64,000 nucleotides of DNA from NCBI GenBank assembly GCA_030052745.1, contig JANBVO010000061.1, positions 62,001-126,000 of the forward strand, read 5' to 3'. How positions within the stretch are numbered: position 1 is the first letter of the stretch; every line of letters starts with the position of its first letter. Shown one piece after another: positions 22,267 to 34,138 of this stretch. A model generated the notes under the pieces. It had not been told where the DNA came from. It made no database searches and worked only from the letters and a program-made list of their open reading frames with translations. The translations under genes were made by a program, and so were the position numbers. The stretch comes from Pleurostoma richardsiae (lineage: Eukaryota > Ascomycota > Sordariomycetes > Calosphaeriales > Pleurostomataceae).

Positions 22267-24447
22267 GCAGTAACAATAAGAACGAAAAGGCTCGCCACCG
22301 TAAACTTAGAAGAAGCCATTTTAGAGCTTAATAGATTCACCACGGCGAGAAGGAAATGTCCAGGACTGCCAGCCGGGTTGGCATTAACTGTGACTTCTGA
22401 GATGGGAGCTGACCGTGGGCTCGAGCATCTGATATATAATTTGTCTGTCCTATATGTGAAACTCGGCTTACAGCAGAGCTTGCCGCTGAGGTATCCAAAC
22501 AGTTCACAGCGAGCAGCAGGCTCGACTATTTGGACCGAACAAACTTGGCGCAAAACGACCCGTCATCAGACTGGATGGACTGTGCAAGACTGATCGCTAC
22601 ACTGTGCCTCACGGAGGTGAAGATTTACCCACCGTGCCGATTGAAAGGGAGTGCTGACTGTATTTTAGGCTTGTCCCCGTAATTTAGTAGCAGCAGATGC
22701 CCATCTTGCTGGCCTGGTGACATTCCTAGACGTTAGGGAGCAGCACAAGCACCCCTTCCGCCGTACCAGCATTTCAGAGAAGGAGCTGGCTGATCTCTAT
22801 CTTATCTTGTAAGCACGCCTTACAACAGACGGGCAATACTTCTAGCATCATTGCGTCATACTGTAGGACGTACAACTTTATACATTACTTGAAAAGTCGT
22901 CTACGCGACTTCGTTCTTTCTGGCGATGGTAGTCACACTTTGGGTTCCACGTCCACAGTAAACCCGGCGATGTCCTATCTCTGATGCACGCCTGGCATAC
23001 GATGGAAGACGGTAGTCTGGATGCGAGGCTCAAAGCACTGCGGATGTGCCCATACTTCTTCGGTCCTCTGCCCTCTACACTAAGCCCTAGGGACATTGAT
23101 ACTATAGGAATGGTCCGCTATCTCAGGAGCATCACAGAGCTCGCGAATTACCGCGTCCTCTTCCCAAATACCGCAGACTCTGACCGGGTTTGAAAGGATG
23201 TTGGCCCCACAAAGTTGCTCCTCGCCTTTGTCGAGTCTCATGTAATATCTTTTTTCACGCTGTACTGGGACACCTCCACGAGCAGCCAAAGGCAGACATA
23301 GCGCTCTCCCATCTTCCTGGTCTGACGCTACAACGGCCGCGGGCATCTACCTTCTCAGCGTCCTGTCTCTTTCTAATCAGGGACAGCGTCTGGAACGCCG
23401 TCTAATTAACTATGTGCTTTTGATCTTCAAGCGAGATATTGTGGAAAAACCATGCCTACAAAGGTTCTCCTAGAATCAACTCTTTATTTTTCTTTCTAAT
23501 TACTTCTAACGTCTGCTGGAATAGGCCTTAAAGGGCCTAAATTCAGGCTTCAGGAAGATGCTTGGGATATAACTAGCGAGCTGGGATCCTGTAAATAGCC
23601 CTAGAACTTAGTCCTGTAGACGCAATGCACATATCTAACAACATATATGAACCGGCTGGAGGACGATGTGCGAGTGCACATCGGAATCGAGCGAGAATTC
23701 TGGTTCTGGAAGGTGTTTACAGGGGGCTCTAGCCCTAGATAAGAGTCAGATGGAGGTTGAACGTAGCGAGTGTGCGTTTACTTTCCGTGATAGCTGCTTG
23801 CTTCAAAACCACCAGGTGTGGTTCCAACAGCGTATTTAGACTCGGGGTCATATTTTCGAGGGTCAGTGCCTGAACGGAAGCTAAGAGATGTCTGAAATTC
23901 ATTGCGTGGCCTACTACTATTCTACCGCATGAAGAAGTTCTAACCCAGGATGTGTGGGAACAGGCCAGCAGGGAGTTCGTCAAGTCGACAGTGGAGTAGC
24001 GCCTGACAACTGGTCGAGGACATCGAGAGATGCCGACAGAGCAAAGACGAGCGGCAGTCCTCGCTGACTCCCGCAAACTTGGATGGAACAGACGAAAAAG
24101 GGTCTTAATCAACGCATTTACTCCCTTCACTTATAGTCAGTGCCTCGTATAGATATGCGCTCTAAATTAACATACTAGCGCACGACGGAGCCCTCAGAGA
24201 CAATCCTCGGCCGGTGCAATCGAGGGATGAATAGGTACAGAACAATGCTCATGTGATTACTCCTAGAAAGGCCTTCTCCATTCAGTGAACTATTCCGCAG
24301 ACTCGGCAATAACAACCGAGCGACAGTCTTGAAAGTCTCACATCCGAAAGAACTGTCCTAACAGTGCCCAAAGGATTATAGCGCTGGCTACTTGCTCGTA
24401 CTCCACTCAAGCAAACAAACAGTGAGGACAATCCTTTTTTCTTCTGT
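22267..24447. other. Gene-poor region with unassigned coding-like fragments
   Basis: On the plus strand about 22690-22830 (TFLDVREQHKHPF and ISEKELADLYLIL) and 22984-23193 (LKALRMCPYFFGP) read as protein-like, and a GTAAGC...TGTAG gap could link the first to DNA at 22865. I do not recognise a family and the frame breaks soon after, so these are either relics or parts of an unmodelled gene. A 131-residue minus-strand frame at 23735-24130 has no features. The rest appears non-coding and AT-rich. Confidence 0.35.
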
Positions 24448-24853
24448 CTATCCGTAGAGCTTCGACGACGATAGGACTGCCATATGCCATGTTGGCGCAA
24501 CCGAAGATGGACTTGCAGGCTGGGCGACTGTCGGCGCTGGCCGATTCGACGGGTTCGGTGGCTTTGGTGTGCTCGAGGTCTTCTTGAAAGACCTCAAGAG
24601 CTTCTTATCGGAGCGCCAGCGCCTGGGTGATGCATCTGCAGGTCATTCAGCCTCGCCCAATCCAAGGGCACTTCGTGGCACGGTGCTCACCTTTTGACGA
24701 GGTCATGCCATTGCGGATGGATTCAAGAGAGTCCTTGGGGAGATTCTTTTCGCCCGACCGATCGACGAGTGTGGTTGCTGATGCCATAGCCGCCGCGTTG
24801 GTAGCCGGGAGAACACGGGTGGCTAGAGACTGTGTTTGCTTCGACTTATCCAT
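24448..24853 (-). CDS. Hypothetical small basic protein
   Basis: Weak gene model. Exon 24853-24691 and exon 24635-24448, joined across a 55-bp gap with GTGAGC donor and CTGCAG acceptor, stay open and give 116 residues. The N-terminal half (LPATNAAAMASATTL, then SLESIRNGMTSSK) is moderately polar; the C-terminal half is rich in Lys, Ser and Pro. No known domain, signal peptide or membrane segment. It lies alone in a gene-poor stretch. The only support is two matching splice sites and frame closure, so it may be chance. Confidence 0.3.
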
Positions 24854-25870
24854 AATTGCGAGTGGTTGTCATAAGATGCGGCACTTTCGTCCAAAGCAGG
24901 AGTATGTTATACCAGGAAAGGAGTAGGTATATTAAGGGAGGGAAGTTCTGAAGATGGTAGAAGCCCATATAACTACCTAGGCTTGGCCTGATTTATACCT
25001 GGGGGAGAGATGTGTAACGGGGCGTCTGGCCGTTTGACTCAGCTTACACAGCTTTTGACTGAACATCTTGGCGCTCGGTTCTTGACCTGAAAGCCGCACC
25101 GGAGCTTGAGTCACCGGAGCTATGGTCAAGGTCGCGTCAGCACGGATGATTCTAAGCAATGGTGGTAGTCTAAAGAGTGTGTCTTACCTGTTCAGTCTTC
25201 CCAGTGCAATTGAGGTACCTGAAGGGGGGCTTGTAAGACGGATGATCTTTCGGAAGTGGTTGCCTCATACTTGCATTCCGCGGCGAATCCTTCGCTTGGC
25301 ATTCTTCACATCCAAGGAAGCTAGGTATAACGAAGTTAGGTTGAGTAATCTGCGGCGCGCCCTGCCGGATGTCGCAAGGCCGAGTCCGAGCCGAGCCCAT
25401 GAACTTCGGTGCTCTGCCGGCCCACCTACGCCGTGCTACGAATGCTCCGCCGAGAGACTCATCATTGGCAATGACTATACCTTACCCGGATAATCCTATG
25501 CTCTAACTAACGAAAGGAAAGGCATCAATACAAGCCATAATTTGAATAGGTTAGACCAGAGAGGCCGATAACGGATGAAAATAGCCTGTATATCCACCAT
25601 GTAAACGTAGGATGCCAGTTCGTCGGACTTATGAGTAGGTTGGCGCGCTTCTCTACTACACTATGGTAGGATGAGTTCAAGTCGAGCGCCGAGCGCCGAG
25701 CGCCGAGAACCGAAGACCGCAAGTTGGTGGAACCGTGCCCCAGGAGTCCGAGCTTTCACGACACTTTCAAAGCTGAACGCCAGCGATAACGACCTTCGGT
25801 TTGACGAGCTATGTCTGCGTAGAGACACTGGCTCAATCTTCTCACATTACTGGGGGTTTGGATTCGAGAA
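24854..25870. other. Intergenic region with 7-bp tandem repeat
   Basis: No supported gene; a 123-residue plus-strand frame at 25122 has no features. CGAGCGC is repeated three times at 25683-25703, about 170 bp upstream of the regulator start. Confidence 0.45.
25683..25703 (+). repeat. Three tandem CGAGCGC units
   Basis: Perfect 7-bp unit three times head to tail, with a partial fourth; lies upstream of the broken zinc-cluster regulator gene. Confidence 0.75.
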
Positions 25871-28202
25871 ATGGGACCCCTAAGCCCAGCGGCATCAACC
25901 GGTCCGGTCCGGCGGCGGAATGGGCGACAGCAGGCTTGTGAGCCATGCAGGAAACGCAAGGTCGCCTGTGACCACGGCTTCCCGGTGTGCAGTAGGTGTA
26001 GGAAGCGAGAAACGCCTGATGCTTGCGTCTATCTCCGCTCAGGACCCGAAGCATCGTCGCACACGCTGTCTCGGTCCTCGGTACCTCCGGCCCTTTCACC
26101 ACCAGGATCGGCTCGAGCTGCGGTATTCGATGTAGTTCATGGTCGTGCACGTTAGCCTCGCTTGCTCTCTTGATGTTGAAAGCTCATTGCTGATGCTTGA
26201 TAGATTCTCCTGATTCAGAGCCACCTCTTTCGAGCACCAGCAAGGGATATCTCGGCTTTACGAGCTTTTCCGCTGTGTACCGGGAGACGCAGGAGAGCCT
26301 GCTCTCCTTCCTGACGGATCCCTACCAGCGAACGCCGCCTTGACCGCCGCTACAGCGTCGCCGATAGCGACCCAAGCAGAACCGGTTCTTTCACCACGGA
26401 GGCTAGAGAAATGCTTAGCTGTGCTTGGTCATGTGCCTCCGCCGCAGGAGGGCGAGGCCTTGTTCGCAAAGCACATCAACCCTAATGATGGTTGGGTCCG
26501 ATTTGCTGGCAAAAGGCTGGTGCACTCACTGTATGCCACGTTCGGTCATTACTTCTCCAAGAACCGGAAGCAAGAGCACCTCGCTGAGCTGGCCAAGATC
26601 ATCTGCCGAAACACCATGAGGCCACTACCGGAAGACGAGACAGATGCAGACCGTTGGCTTTCGAGCTTTTCAGGCCTGAACCTGCGTTGGGACTCGCTGG
26701 GCATCTTATTTACGTATTGGGGCCTCGGCGCCGTGGCCTCTGGCGGCTGGCGACAGCCTCCCGAGGCAGCAGCGTCAAAGAGCCCAGATACTATCGTGGT
26801 GTATCGGAATTGCGCCGAACTCTGCATCGAGTTGTGTAGAGGCGTATGCAGCCCCAACGGACTCCTGGTCTATCTGTATTATAAGAACATGATTATGGAG
26901 TCTGGCATCTCGGGGGATTCAAGTAAGTGGCGCTTCGTTTGCTGTTCGAGGACGCCTTCAAGAGGAAGTCATCTGACATCAACAAGGCCCATCACTGTGG
27001 ACTCTGCACGGAGAGACGGTAGCCCTGGCGTCATGCCTTGGAATGCATGCTGCATCCGGCGATTTTCCGTATAAGCCGACCGCATCCTCTGAAGCGAAGC
27101 GAAGAACGTTCGCTGTAATTTTCAACATTGACAAAGTTATCGCCTCCTTCAGCGGCAGGCCACCTCTTATTGGCCGCCGATACGCTTTGAGCCCCTTGCC
27201 ATTAGATTTATCGGACGAAGCTCTGCTCTCGGATGGGGAGACTCTTGCGCGAGCGGTAGCCGCCTTAGACGACAAGGGCTGGAATGTAGACGGCAAGCTG
27301 TACTCGACCACGATACTCCGTGCGAGAGCTACACTAGCCCGCAGCAAGGACGAGGTGATGGAGATCGCCTTGGGGGACCCCGAGTGCAATCCGCGGTACG
27401 ATCCCGTAGACGCTCTCCTGTAAGTGCCGTGTCAGCAAACAGCATTGTGCGAAACCCCGCGTACATGAGGAAGGAGAGCTAACTTGCAGTATGAAGAGAT
27501 CTGAAGAGTCGCGAGTTGAAAATTGAATTGCAGTTTCCGTCGTTCTTGGTCTTCACGCACGATGACGTGAAGAATCCTGGCGTTGATGGTAGCATGTTGT
27601 ACACCAAAGCCCTTATCCATCTAGAGCATCTGCAGACTATATTCTTCATCGAGAGGCTCCTTGTCCAACGTGGCCATGACAGCTACGAGGACCTCCTTGC
27701 CGTGAGCTACGAGATGGTATCTGTTACCCTCATCTTCTGGACTCATATGGATCGTCTTGAAGGGCTACATGGAGACTTCGAGTGGCTCGTAAGTGTTATG
27801 TTCCTTGGGGATAGGCCGGTACACCTGTTGACGCTTGAATACAAGGTCATGGCTTTTGCGGCGCCTGCCGGAGGTATTCTGTGCATGGAGCTTCTCAAGC
27901 CCGCCCAGCAGACCACCGCAAGAGGCATCAGCCGCTCCAGCATAATCCAACAGTTGAGCCTCCTCGTAGGCTTCCTTGGCTGGGTCAAACCGTGTGCCCC
28001 GAATAGCGACATCTGCAACTCCTGCAAGACCGTGATCCAACATGTCCTGGACCAGACACTGAACGGCCTTCCTGCAAGCATTGAACCAACACTCGACACC
28101 CTTGATTTCGATCTATCTTCGTCAAATCTGAACGACTACTTCAATTTTGGTCTACTCGATACGTTCGACTGGCTGCGATCAGATATTCCACCAGGTCACT
28201 GA
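25871..28202 (+). pseudogene. Zn2Cys6 transcription factor with apparent frame break
   Basis: Fungal-specific regulator. Exon 1 (25871-26150) holds the binuclear zinc cluster (CEPCRKRKVACDHGFPVCSRC...C). The second segment, starting at 26204, reads GYLGFTSFSAVYRE, a block I know from this regulator family. The frame must then move back by one base between about 26277 and 26345 to continue with the middle-homology region (LEKCLAVLGH...DGWVRFAGKRLVHSLYATF) up to 26922. Exon 26987-27419 (SLWTLHGETVALASCLGMH) and exon 27497-28202 follow in frame. Total coding length is one base short of 713 codons, which fits a single-base deletion. Alternatives are a sequencing error or a 125-bp intron (26277-26401, GTACCG...GGAG) that restores the frame but deletes conserved residues. 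The last acceptor (AAG at 27496) is also unusual. Confidence 0.65.
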
Positions 28203-28392
28203 TGCCCCTAGGGCAAAGTCCCCCTCCCAGCGTTGTCTGTGACTATCGTCTGCGAGACATGAGATTGGATAACGCTGGCTAGGTAGCCACCATGATAAAT
28301 GTTGTTGAGTCATGCCATCAAACTATTTCGTGGTAACAGTATCGCCAATACAACCAGCGATAGAAATCTGGCCTCCTGCACACCAGGCTGGC

Positions 28393-29490
28393 TTATTCCA
28401 TCGTCAATACACCTCTAAAGCGCACCTTACCGCGCAGCATGTGGTCGACGGCCTTCTTCACGTCATTCAATGGGAACGGCTCAACCATGCACTTGACGCC
28501 GTGGTGAGCCGCGAACTGGATTGCCTCTTCGCAGTCGAGGGTGTGCCCACTGGGGTGGCCATGGACACTCGCTGCCTTTGAGATCATCTCCACGGTGTTG
28601 AACTCGACGGGACCCGCTGCTCCGAGTACGAGGAGCTTACCTCCGGCAGCCAGACCGCCCACGAGGCGTCCTATGGACTTGCCATTGGGCGAGGTCGCGC
28701 ATATCATCTGTGCGCCGCCGAGGTCCTGCAGCGCTTTGGCTGGATCCTCGTTGGTCGTGTCGATGTAGAACTGGGCGACCAGCTTCGTGGCGAAGTCCTT
28801 CTTATCAGGGCCGTGTGACAAAGCCACTACGCGGTAGCCCATCTTGTCGGCGTACTGGACGGCTAGATGGCCGAGGCCGCCCAGGCCCTGCACGGCCACG
28901 AGATTACCCTGCTCGATGTGCATCTTGCGCATGCCGTTGAAAACGGTAACGCCGGCGCAGAGCAGCGGCGCAGTCTCGACAGGGCTGAGGTCGGCGGGGA
29001 CGCGCACCACAGCCTCCGAGCGGAGGATTACATACTCTGCATAACCTCCATCGCGGCTGATGCCATTAATGACTTCGTTGTCGCAGATGACGAACTGCCC
29101 ACGCTGGCAGGCGCGGCACGTATTGTCGTGGCCTTGGGTTTCATAGCTGCGTTAGTTACCTCGGTTACCAAAATACTAGAAGGGTCTCCGGAGCGCCGCT
29201 CACCTCCATGCCACGGCCCGCCTACCCGCTCACCGCCCTTGAACTGCGTGACGCCCTCGCCAACAGAAACGACATCACCCACAATTTCGTGGCCAGGAAC
29301 CCTGGGAAACAGGTTAGGCCAAAGGCGCCCTCTTGGAAACTCGAATCGGAGTGGCAGACTCCGCATGCTAGGACTTTGACCAGGACTTCGCCTTGCCTGG
29401 CTCCTTGAGCGGTACATCTTTGATAATGAAGTCGGCGCCAGGTGAGTTCAGGACGATGGCCTTGTATGATTTTGGGAGTTGGGGTGCCAT
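28393..29490 (-). pseudogene. Zinc-dependent alcohol dehydrogenase with two frame breaks
   Basis: Medium-chain zinc ADH. Exon 1 (29490-29204) starts MAPQLPKSYKAIVL, carries the catalytic-zinc block GVCHSD and the PGHEIVG block, and ends in GGPWHGG; exon 2 (29132-28393) opens GHDNTCRACQRGQF (structural zinc) and continues intact through the Rossmann motif GLGGLGHLAVQ to the C-terminus. Within exon 1 the reading frame changes twice: between KEPG and QGEVLVKV (about 29390) and between EGAFG and NLFPRVPGHE (about 29310). Each needs one missing base, in a GG or CC run; with both restored the length would be 342 residues, normal for the family. As it stands the protein stops early. Homopolymer under-calling is the main alternative to real decay. 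Confidence 0.75.
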
Positions 29491-31046
29491 TGTGAGGGAC
29501 TGGTCGCAACTGCTGTAAGTGGGAGATGGAATGCAAGTTCAACTGCAACACGGGAAATTTGATGCTTGGTTTCAGCCGGAGATCGATGAAGATATCTCAG
29601 AGTTTACAGTAGATGGAGTAGTTGATTGTGTACAAGAGCAATGTGGCGATGAAGAACTATGGTGGGTTATCTTCCACCTACGTAATGGACTCGATAGATA
29701 CCTTGGTATCTAGTATTTAGCCTCAGAACCGTCCAGCTCATCTGCTTTGACTTGTTGGAGTCATGACAGCGGGCCACCCGCCGGATTTAAGGCAAACATG
29801 GAATTCCTGAGCTGTTTAACACTAAGCCCAAAGACTGATCCACAGCATGCCGCAGAGCGTTACTTACCGCCGCGACTGAGTCGGGCATTACGTAGTAACG
29901 CCGCGAGGATGCAAAGATAACGACCAAGGCGACAAGACGACAGCGGCAGCACCAGAAGCACCGGCACAAAATAAAGATACGGGAAATTGCGTACACCGCC
30001 GTCTTGCTTTCCTTCTCGATTTCCTGATAGCAATGGTTCACGAGAAGATATCTCGCATGCCGCGACCAATCATCAACCAAGACGAGCGAGAACCTTGTCA
30101 GTCTTCGTCATCACTGCGTAAGGCTTCTCCTTAGATTTATAGAGGCATGACGATCTTGCCGCTACCGCTAAAGTTCATATTCCCAGCTGCAGCGAAGAGC
30201 CTCTTTCTGTTACGTTGCTCCCAAGGGGAGATCGTGCGCTTCCAATCACAGGCTAACCGCTCCTCTTCAATGGAAAGGTGATTGACGAGGACAGCAATGC
30301 ATTGTTTTTGGGGGAAGGGGGGGGATTTGCCAAGACATGTAATACATGATACAGCTGCTGTCTTACGGGCGGTCACAGTGCGTGGTTCAGATATGGAGAA
30401 CTAGGCCCAGTATGTAGACTGCAGTAATAACAAGCTCCGACACGGGGCCGCATGCTGGAGCAAAGACGCCTGAGTAAATGACACCACGTGCGGCAGAGGT
30501 TGCCGGGGTGTACTATTACAGGGGCTCTGAGACCCAGGGAGATGCTGCATTGGCACCGCATTGATGCGCTTGTCTCTGCACCACAACTGGTGTGAATTTA
30601 TTGGTTCTGGTGCCGATCAAACATCACCAGCCGGGCATGTTCTCGGATGACAGACAACGCCTCGAATGCACTTCTTCGGCGTCCGAACTCTTGGTTCTCC
30701 CGTTCCCTTCTGATCTGCGACGATGGGTGTCTTCGCTTCACATCTGAAGTCAGCTGAGACTTGGAAAGAAGGGTTGAGGATGCACTTTGCAACGATCGTC
30801 GACTGATCTCAAAGGTGCGACACAATCCCACTTGGAATGAGTCGAGGAGATCGATATAAAAGGGACCACTGTCTCTACTGGGTGCCCTCTCCTCTGTTAG
30901 ATCCCCATCTGTCGACCAGGTCTTTGGCTTCATTCTTCACTTCTTCACTGACCCGGCGTCGTTCTTTCTCCGCATACGTTCCTTTTTCGATAATCCAAAA
31001 CCAACGAACACCTTCTATTCTCTAAGTTTGTACCCAAAGCGTCAAG
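29491..31046. other. Intergenic region, promoter of small secreted protein at right end
   Basis: About 1.5 kb without a supported gene; short open frames lack motifs. The right end holds the promoter of the six-cysteine protein. A G-rich run lies near 30309-30324. Confidence 0.5.
30855..30861 (+). promoter_or_regulatory. TATA box of the six-cysteine protein gene
   Basis: TATAAAA, 186 bp upstream of the ATG at 31047, followed by a pyrimidine-rich leader. The spacing suits a fungal gene with a 5' UTR of about 150 bases. Confidence 0.5.
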
Positions 31047-31423
31047 ATGGTTCGCATCGCCTTTACAGTGGCTCTTCTAGCTCGTAAGTCATCATCGTTG
31101 CGACTCCTCGCGTCAGGTGGTCCTGAGACTAACCATTGTTACTCTCAGTTGCTGTGACCTCCTCTATGGCTTTGACCCCTAATAACGCCGGGGCTAAGAA
31201 TGTCGGTGCCGGCGATGGCTCCCAGTTCATCACTGGTGGCTGTGTCAACGACGCAGATTGCTCCAGCGCCTGCTGTGCTGAGATCAGCGGGCAAGGGATT
31301 GGGATTTGCTCTGCCGAGGCTGCCTCGCTTCAGAACGGCAAGTTAGGTTGCGGCTTTGTCGACCCAAATGCCGCGGCGACCATCGCTGCCGCCAAGGCTC
31401 AGGTCGAGAAGCAGGGATTCTAG
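31047..31423 (+). CDS. Small secreted six-cysteine protein (BAS2-like)
   Basis: Candidate effector or apoplastic protein of 103 residues. Exons 31047-31083 and 31149-31423, with a 65-bp GTAAGT...CTCAG intron inside the signal-peptide coding part, give MVRIAFTVALLALAVTSSMA followed by a mature chain of about 83 residues. It contains six cysteines, in GGCVNDADC, ACC, GIC and LGCGF, giving three possible disulfides. The C-terminus (GFVDPNAAATIAAAKAQV, then EKQGF) is alanine-rich. From memory it resembles Magnaporthe biotrophy-associated secreted protein 2 and its homologues, which are also about 100 residues with the same ending; this is a recollection, not a search. A good TATA box lies upstream. 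Confidence 0.8.
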
Positions 31424-32363
31424 GCAGCAACCTTCATGGCGGTGCGCTGCATGTCGTCAAAGAACAGGATACGAGTAGAGCAATATACAGTCACTCGGAG
31501 ACTTATACTGGCCATGACCTATAAGTGTTGCTACCATTACTTAGACATAGGTCATCAGCGAGACCCTGTCTTTCCCGCAGATAATCATCACAAGATGATA
31601 GATACAAAGGAGCCGATGTGCCAGTCAAACTCGCAAACGTATGGACTTGACAACATGGATTCATGACATACTCAGTAGCTATTCGTTCCCTGATTTGTGT
31701 TGCCAGACTGGCGGGATAGTAAAAGTAGATGCCCATCTGGCGCTTCCTCAGTCAGACGTTGGAGAGTGGCATGCGAGTACGTCCGCTGATTGCGGGAGAT
31801 TGCAATATAGCTGGCTTGAGAGGTTACATATCGCATAAACACTATCAGAACACTGTGAGACCTAAAGTGGTTCAGTACCGGGTGTACACGTCCAGACGGC
31901 CACGTATGAGACACGTCTCTTTGCCACGTCTCTTTGCGACATAGGTGTTCTGTCCTCCTGGGACATGCCTCGTGGAGATCCGGAGTTGAGAGCAGGAGCA
32001 GCACTCATGGAGTTGGCCAGCTGTAGGGCTGAGTCAAAGCCAAGCAATTGCATTGTCGCTGAATGCAGAAACTCACCCAAATCTCCGAGCAAAGAACAAA
32101 TTCGTCGTCCTCGTCCTGCTTGTATAACTGAGACTAGTATGCGCTGCTGGGAGTTCTATAGTTGCACGGACGAATAGGATCCTCCGACCGTCTCTGGGGC
32201 AACATCAATCTCGGAGCGTAATTAAGCCGTCGGCATCTCTAACAGACCACCTCGTGCCGGCTCCGTTCTTGCCTAGACCACAACATTGGAAGACGAAGCT
32301 ATTTGACTTCAAAAAGGGCGCCACATATTCGTGAGAGCGCTGTATGCAGGCCAGCTGACAGCA
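31424..32363. other. Intergenic region with 13-bp direct duplication
   Basis: No supported gene. CACGTCTCTTTGC is present twice head to tail at 31912-31937. The rest shows nothing recognisable. Confidence 0.5.
31912..31937 (+). repeat. 13-bp direct duplication
   Basis: CACGTCTCTTTGC appears twice with no spacer. Confidence 0.8.
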
Positions 32364-33453
32364 ATGGCATCGCCGCTTTTGAAAACGATGAAGGCTTGGG
32401 TTGTCACCCAGAGAGGCGAGCCCAAGGATGCTCTGGTGTTGGAAAGCAATCACTCTGCTCCGGGGCCACCAACCGGATCCAACATAGTTGTCAAAGTCAC
32501 CTACGCATCCCTCAACAATGCAGACGTGCATTTCATGGGCACAATTCCTGCTTGGCTCCCCTTCCGGTGGAGGCCAATCCCCGGTCTAGACTTCGTCGGC
32601 GAAATCATCCAGCGTGGTCCCTCGGCTCCGGCCCATTTGCCAATCGGGGCCGAAGTGTGCGGCGCGCTCAATGTCATGTCGGTATTATTCGGTCACGGCT
32701 CGCTAGCCGAATATATCACCATCCCGTCCGATATTGTTGTCATAAAGCCAAGCGATCTTGGTTCTAGTCGCGCTGTAGGCGCGTTCGGTGTAGCCGGCCA
32801 AACAGCGGCCCTCATGGTCCGTGGGTCGGGAGGTATTAAGGCCGGCGACAGAATTCTCATCAACGGCGTCAGTGGAGGCGTGGGAGTGCTGCTGGCACAA
32901 GTACTGAAGGCAATCGGGGCTACGGTCTATGGTGTCTGTTCACAAACCAATGCCGAGATGGTGAAAGGCCTTGGCGTTGACTATGTGAGTCTCAGCTTTC
33001 ACTTCACCTTAGCTTTTCATAAGCGACCTAATGACTAGAGTCTAGGTGATCGACTATACGAAACACAATCCTCTTACGGCGTATCTCGCGCTTGAATATG
33101 GAGATTCTCCTTTCGACCTGATCTACGACTGCGTGGGAAGCCAAGAGCTCTTTAGCCACTCTACTGCCTACCTCAAGGAGGATCGGTTGTTCATCAATAT
33201 CGTTGGTGGACGGACCGAAGGAATCGTTCCGTTCCTAAGGAACAGAGTTCTGCCTACAGCTCTCGGCGGAATCCCGAGAAACTACAGGCTCCTGGGCCTC
33301 TCGCCCTCTGCAACATACGCCCGTGACGTGTTGCGTTGGGTAGAGGAGGGGAAGCTCAAGGAGTTCCCAATCGACTCAGAGTACGCGATGGGAGAAGTTG
33401 TCAAGGTAGGCCATGCTCTAAATCGTGTCACACCTTTCACTGCTGTTAGCTGA
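32364..33453 (+). CDS. MDR-family quinone oxidoreductase-like protein
   Basis: NADPH-dependent reductase of the zeta-crystallin/RTN4IP1-like branch. Exons 32364-32984 and 33046-33453, joined in phase 0 over a 61-bp intron (GTGAGT...TCTAG), give 342 residues. An N-terminal GroES-like domain (MKAWVVTQRGEPKD; PIPGLDFVGEI) is followed by a Rossmann domain with a dinucleotide motif NGVSGGVGVLLAQ and the end block LKEFPIDSEYAMGEVVKVGH. The zinc-binding cysteines of alcohol dehydrogenases are absent, as expected for quinone-reductase-like members. Substrate unknown. The intron falls just after GLGVDY, between strands of the nucleotide-binding domain. Confidence 0.9.
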
Positions 33454-34138
33454 TTCGCACAACAAGGCATATGAACGAGTGCAGAGCAGGCGAGCGCGTG
33501 GCAAAGTTGTTGTCAAGATTGCTAATGAATAGCGACTGCTCACCATCGCTCCCTTGTCGCCCACCGACCAATGTTTTAGTAGCTCAGTAGGTTCATGCTC
33601 TACTACACCTACACAGTTGTCTGCTGCCGCTCTGGTGTGACGTGGTGATACCTAGTGATGGTCGCGAGTTGGTCATTTCGGATCAATCCTGCGCCAGCTT
33701 GTTGCTGGCTGTCTACGTCGACGCGAGCGTATCTCTGCCCTAAGACGCCGAAAATGGCCTTTGTGTTCTGAGGGGCGTTCTCTCGTTTGATTGAGTCGCG
33801 GACTCAGCTCTAGGATGTAACAATGAATTTCGACAGGCCTCATAGCCTGACGAATACGAAAACTACATGTTTCCTAACGGCCCAGCCCTTTCATTTTAGT
33901 CGTTCGGCCTGTACTGTATCAATACAATAAGAGCACTTTTGATCAAGACAAGACTATCTATTAAGCAACTTACCCATGCTCATAGCACCTCCAGAAGCTC
34001 GATTCTTCCCACAGTTCAGAATGACAGAATACGAAGACCCAACCCACCCGAATGTTTTCCATTCCCGAAACGCCCCTGGCCGTATAGGTAGAAGTGTCCC
34101 CGAAGAGTCCCTAACTTTGTCTCGTACCCACTCCACAA
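33454..34138. other. Intergenic spacer
   Basis: Region between convergent gene ends. An A-box-like TAGCTCAGTAGG at about 33579 was checked and is not part of a tRNA. Nothing else seen. Confidence 0.5.

Noticed and set aside
23735-24130. 131-residue minus-strand frame as a gene
   Set aside because: No recognisable motif, no signal or membrane segments and no splice partners; left as unassigned.
33575-33605. tRNA-like A box TAGCTCAGTAGG
   Set aside because: The D-stem cannot pair (GCTC is followed by GCTC, not GAGC) and no B box or acceptor stem is found within tRNA distance.
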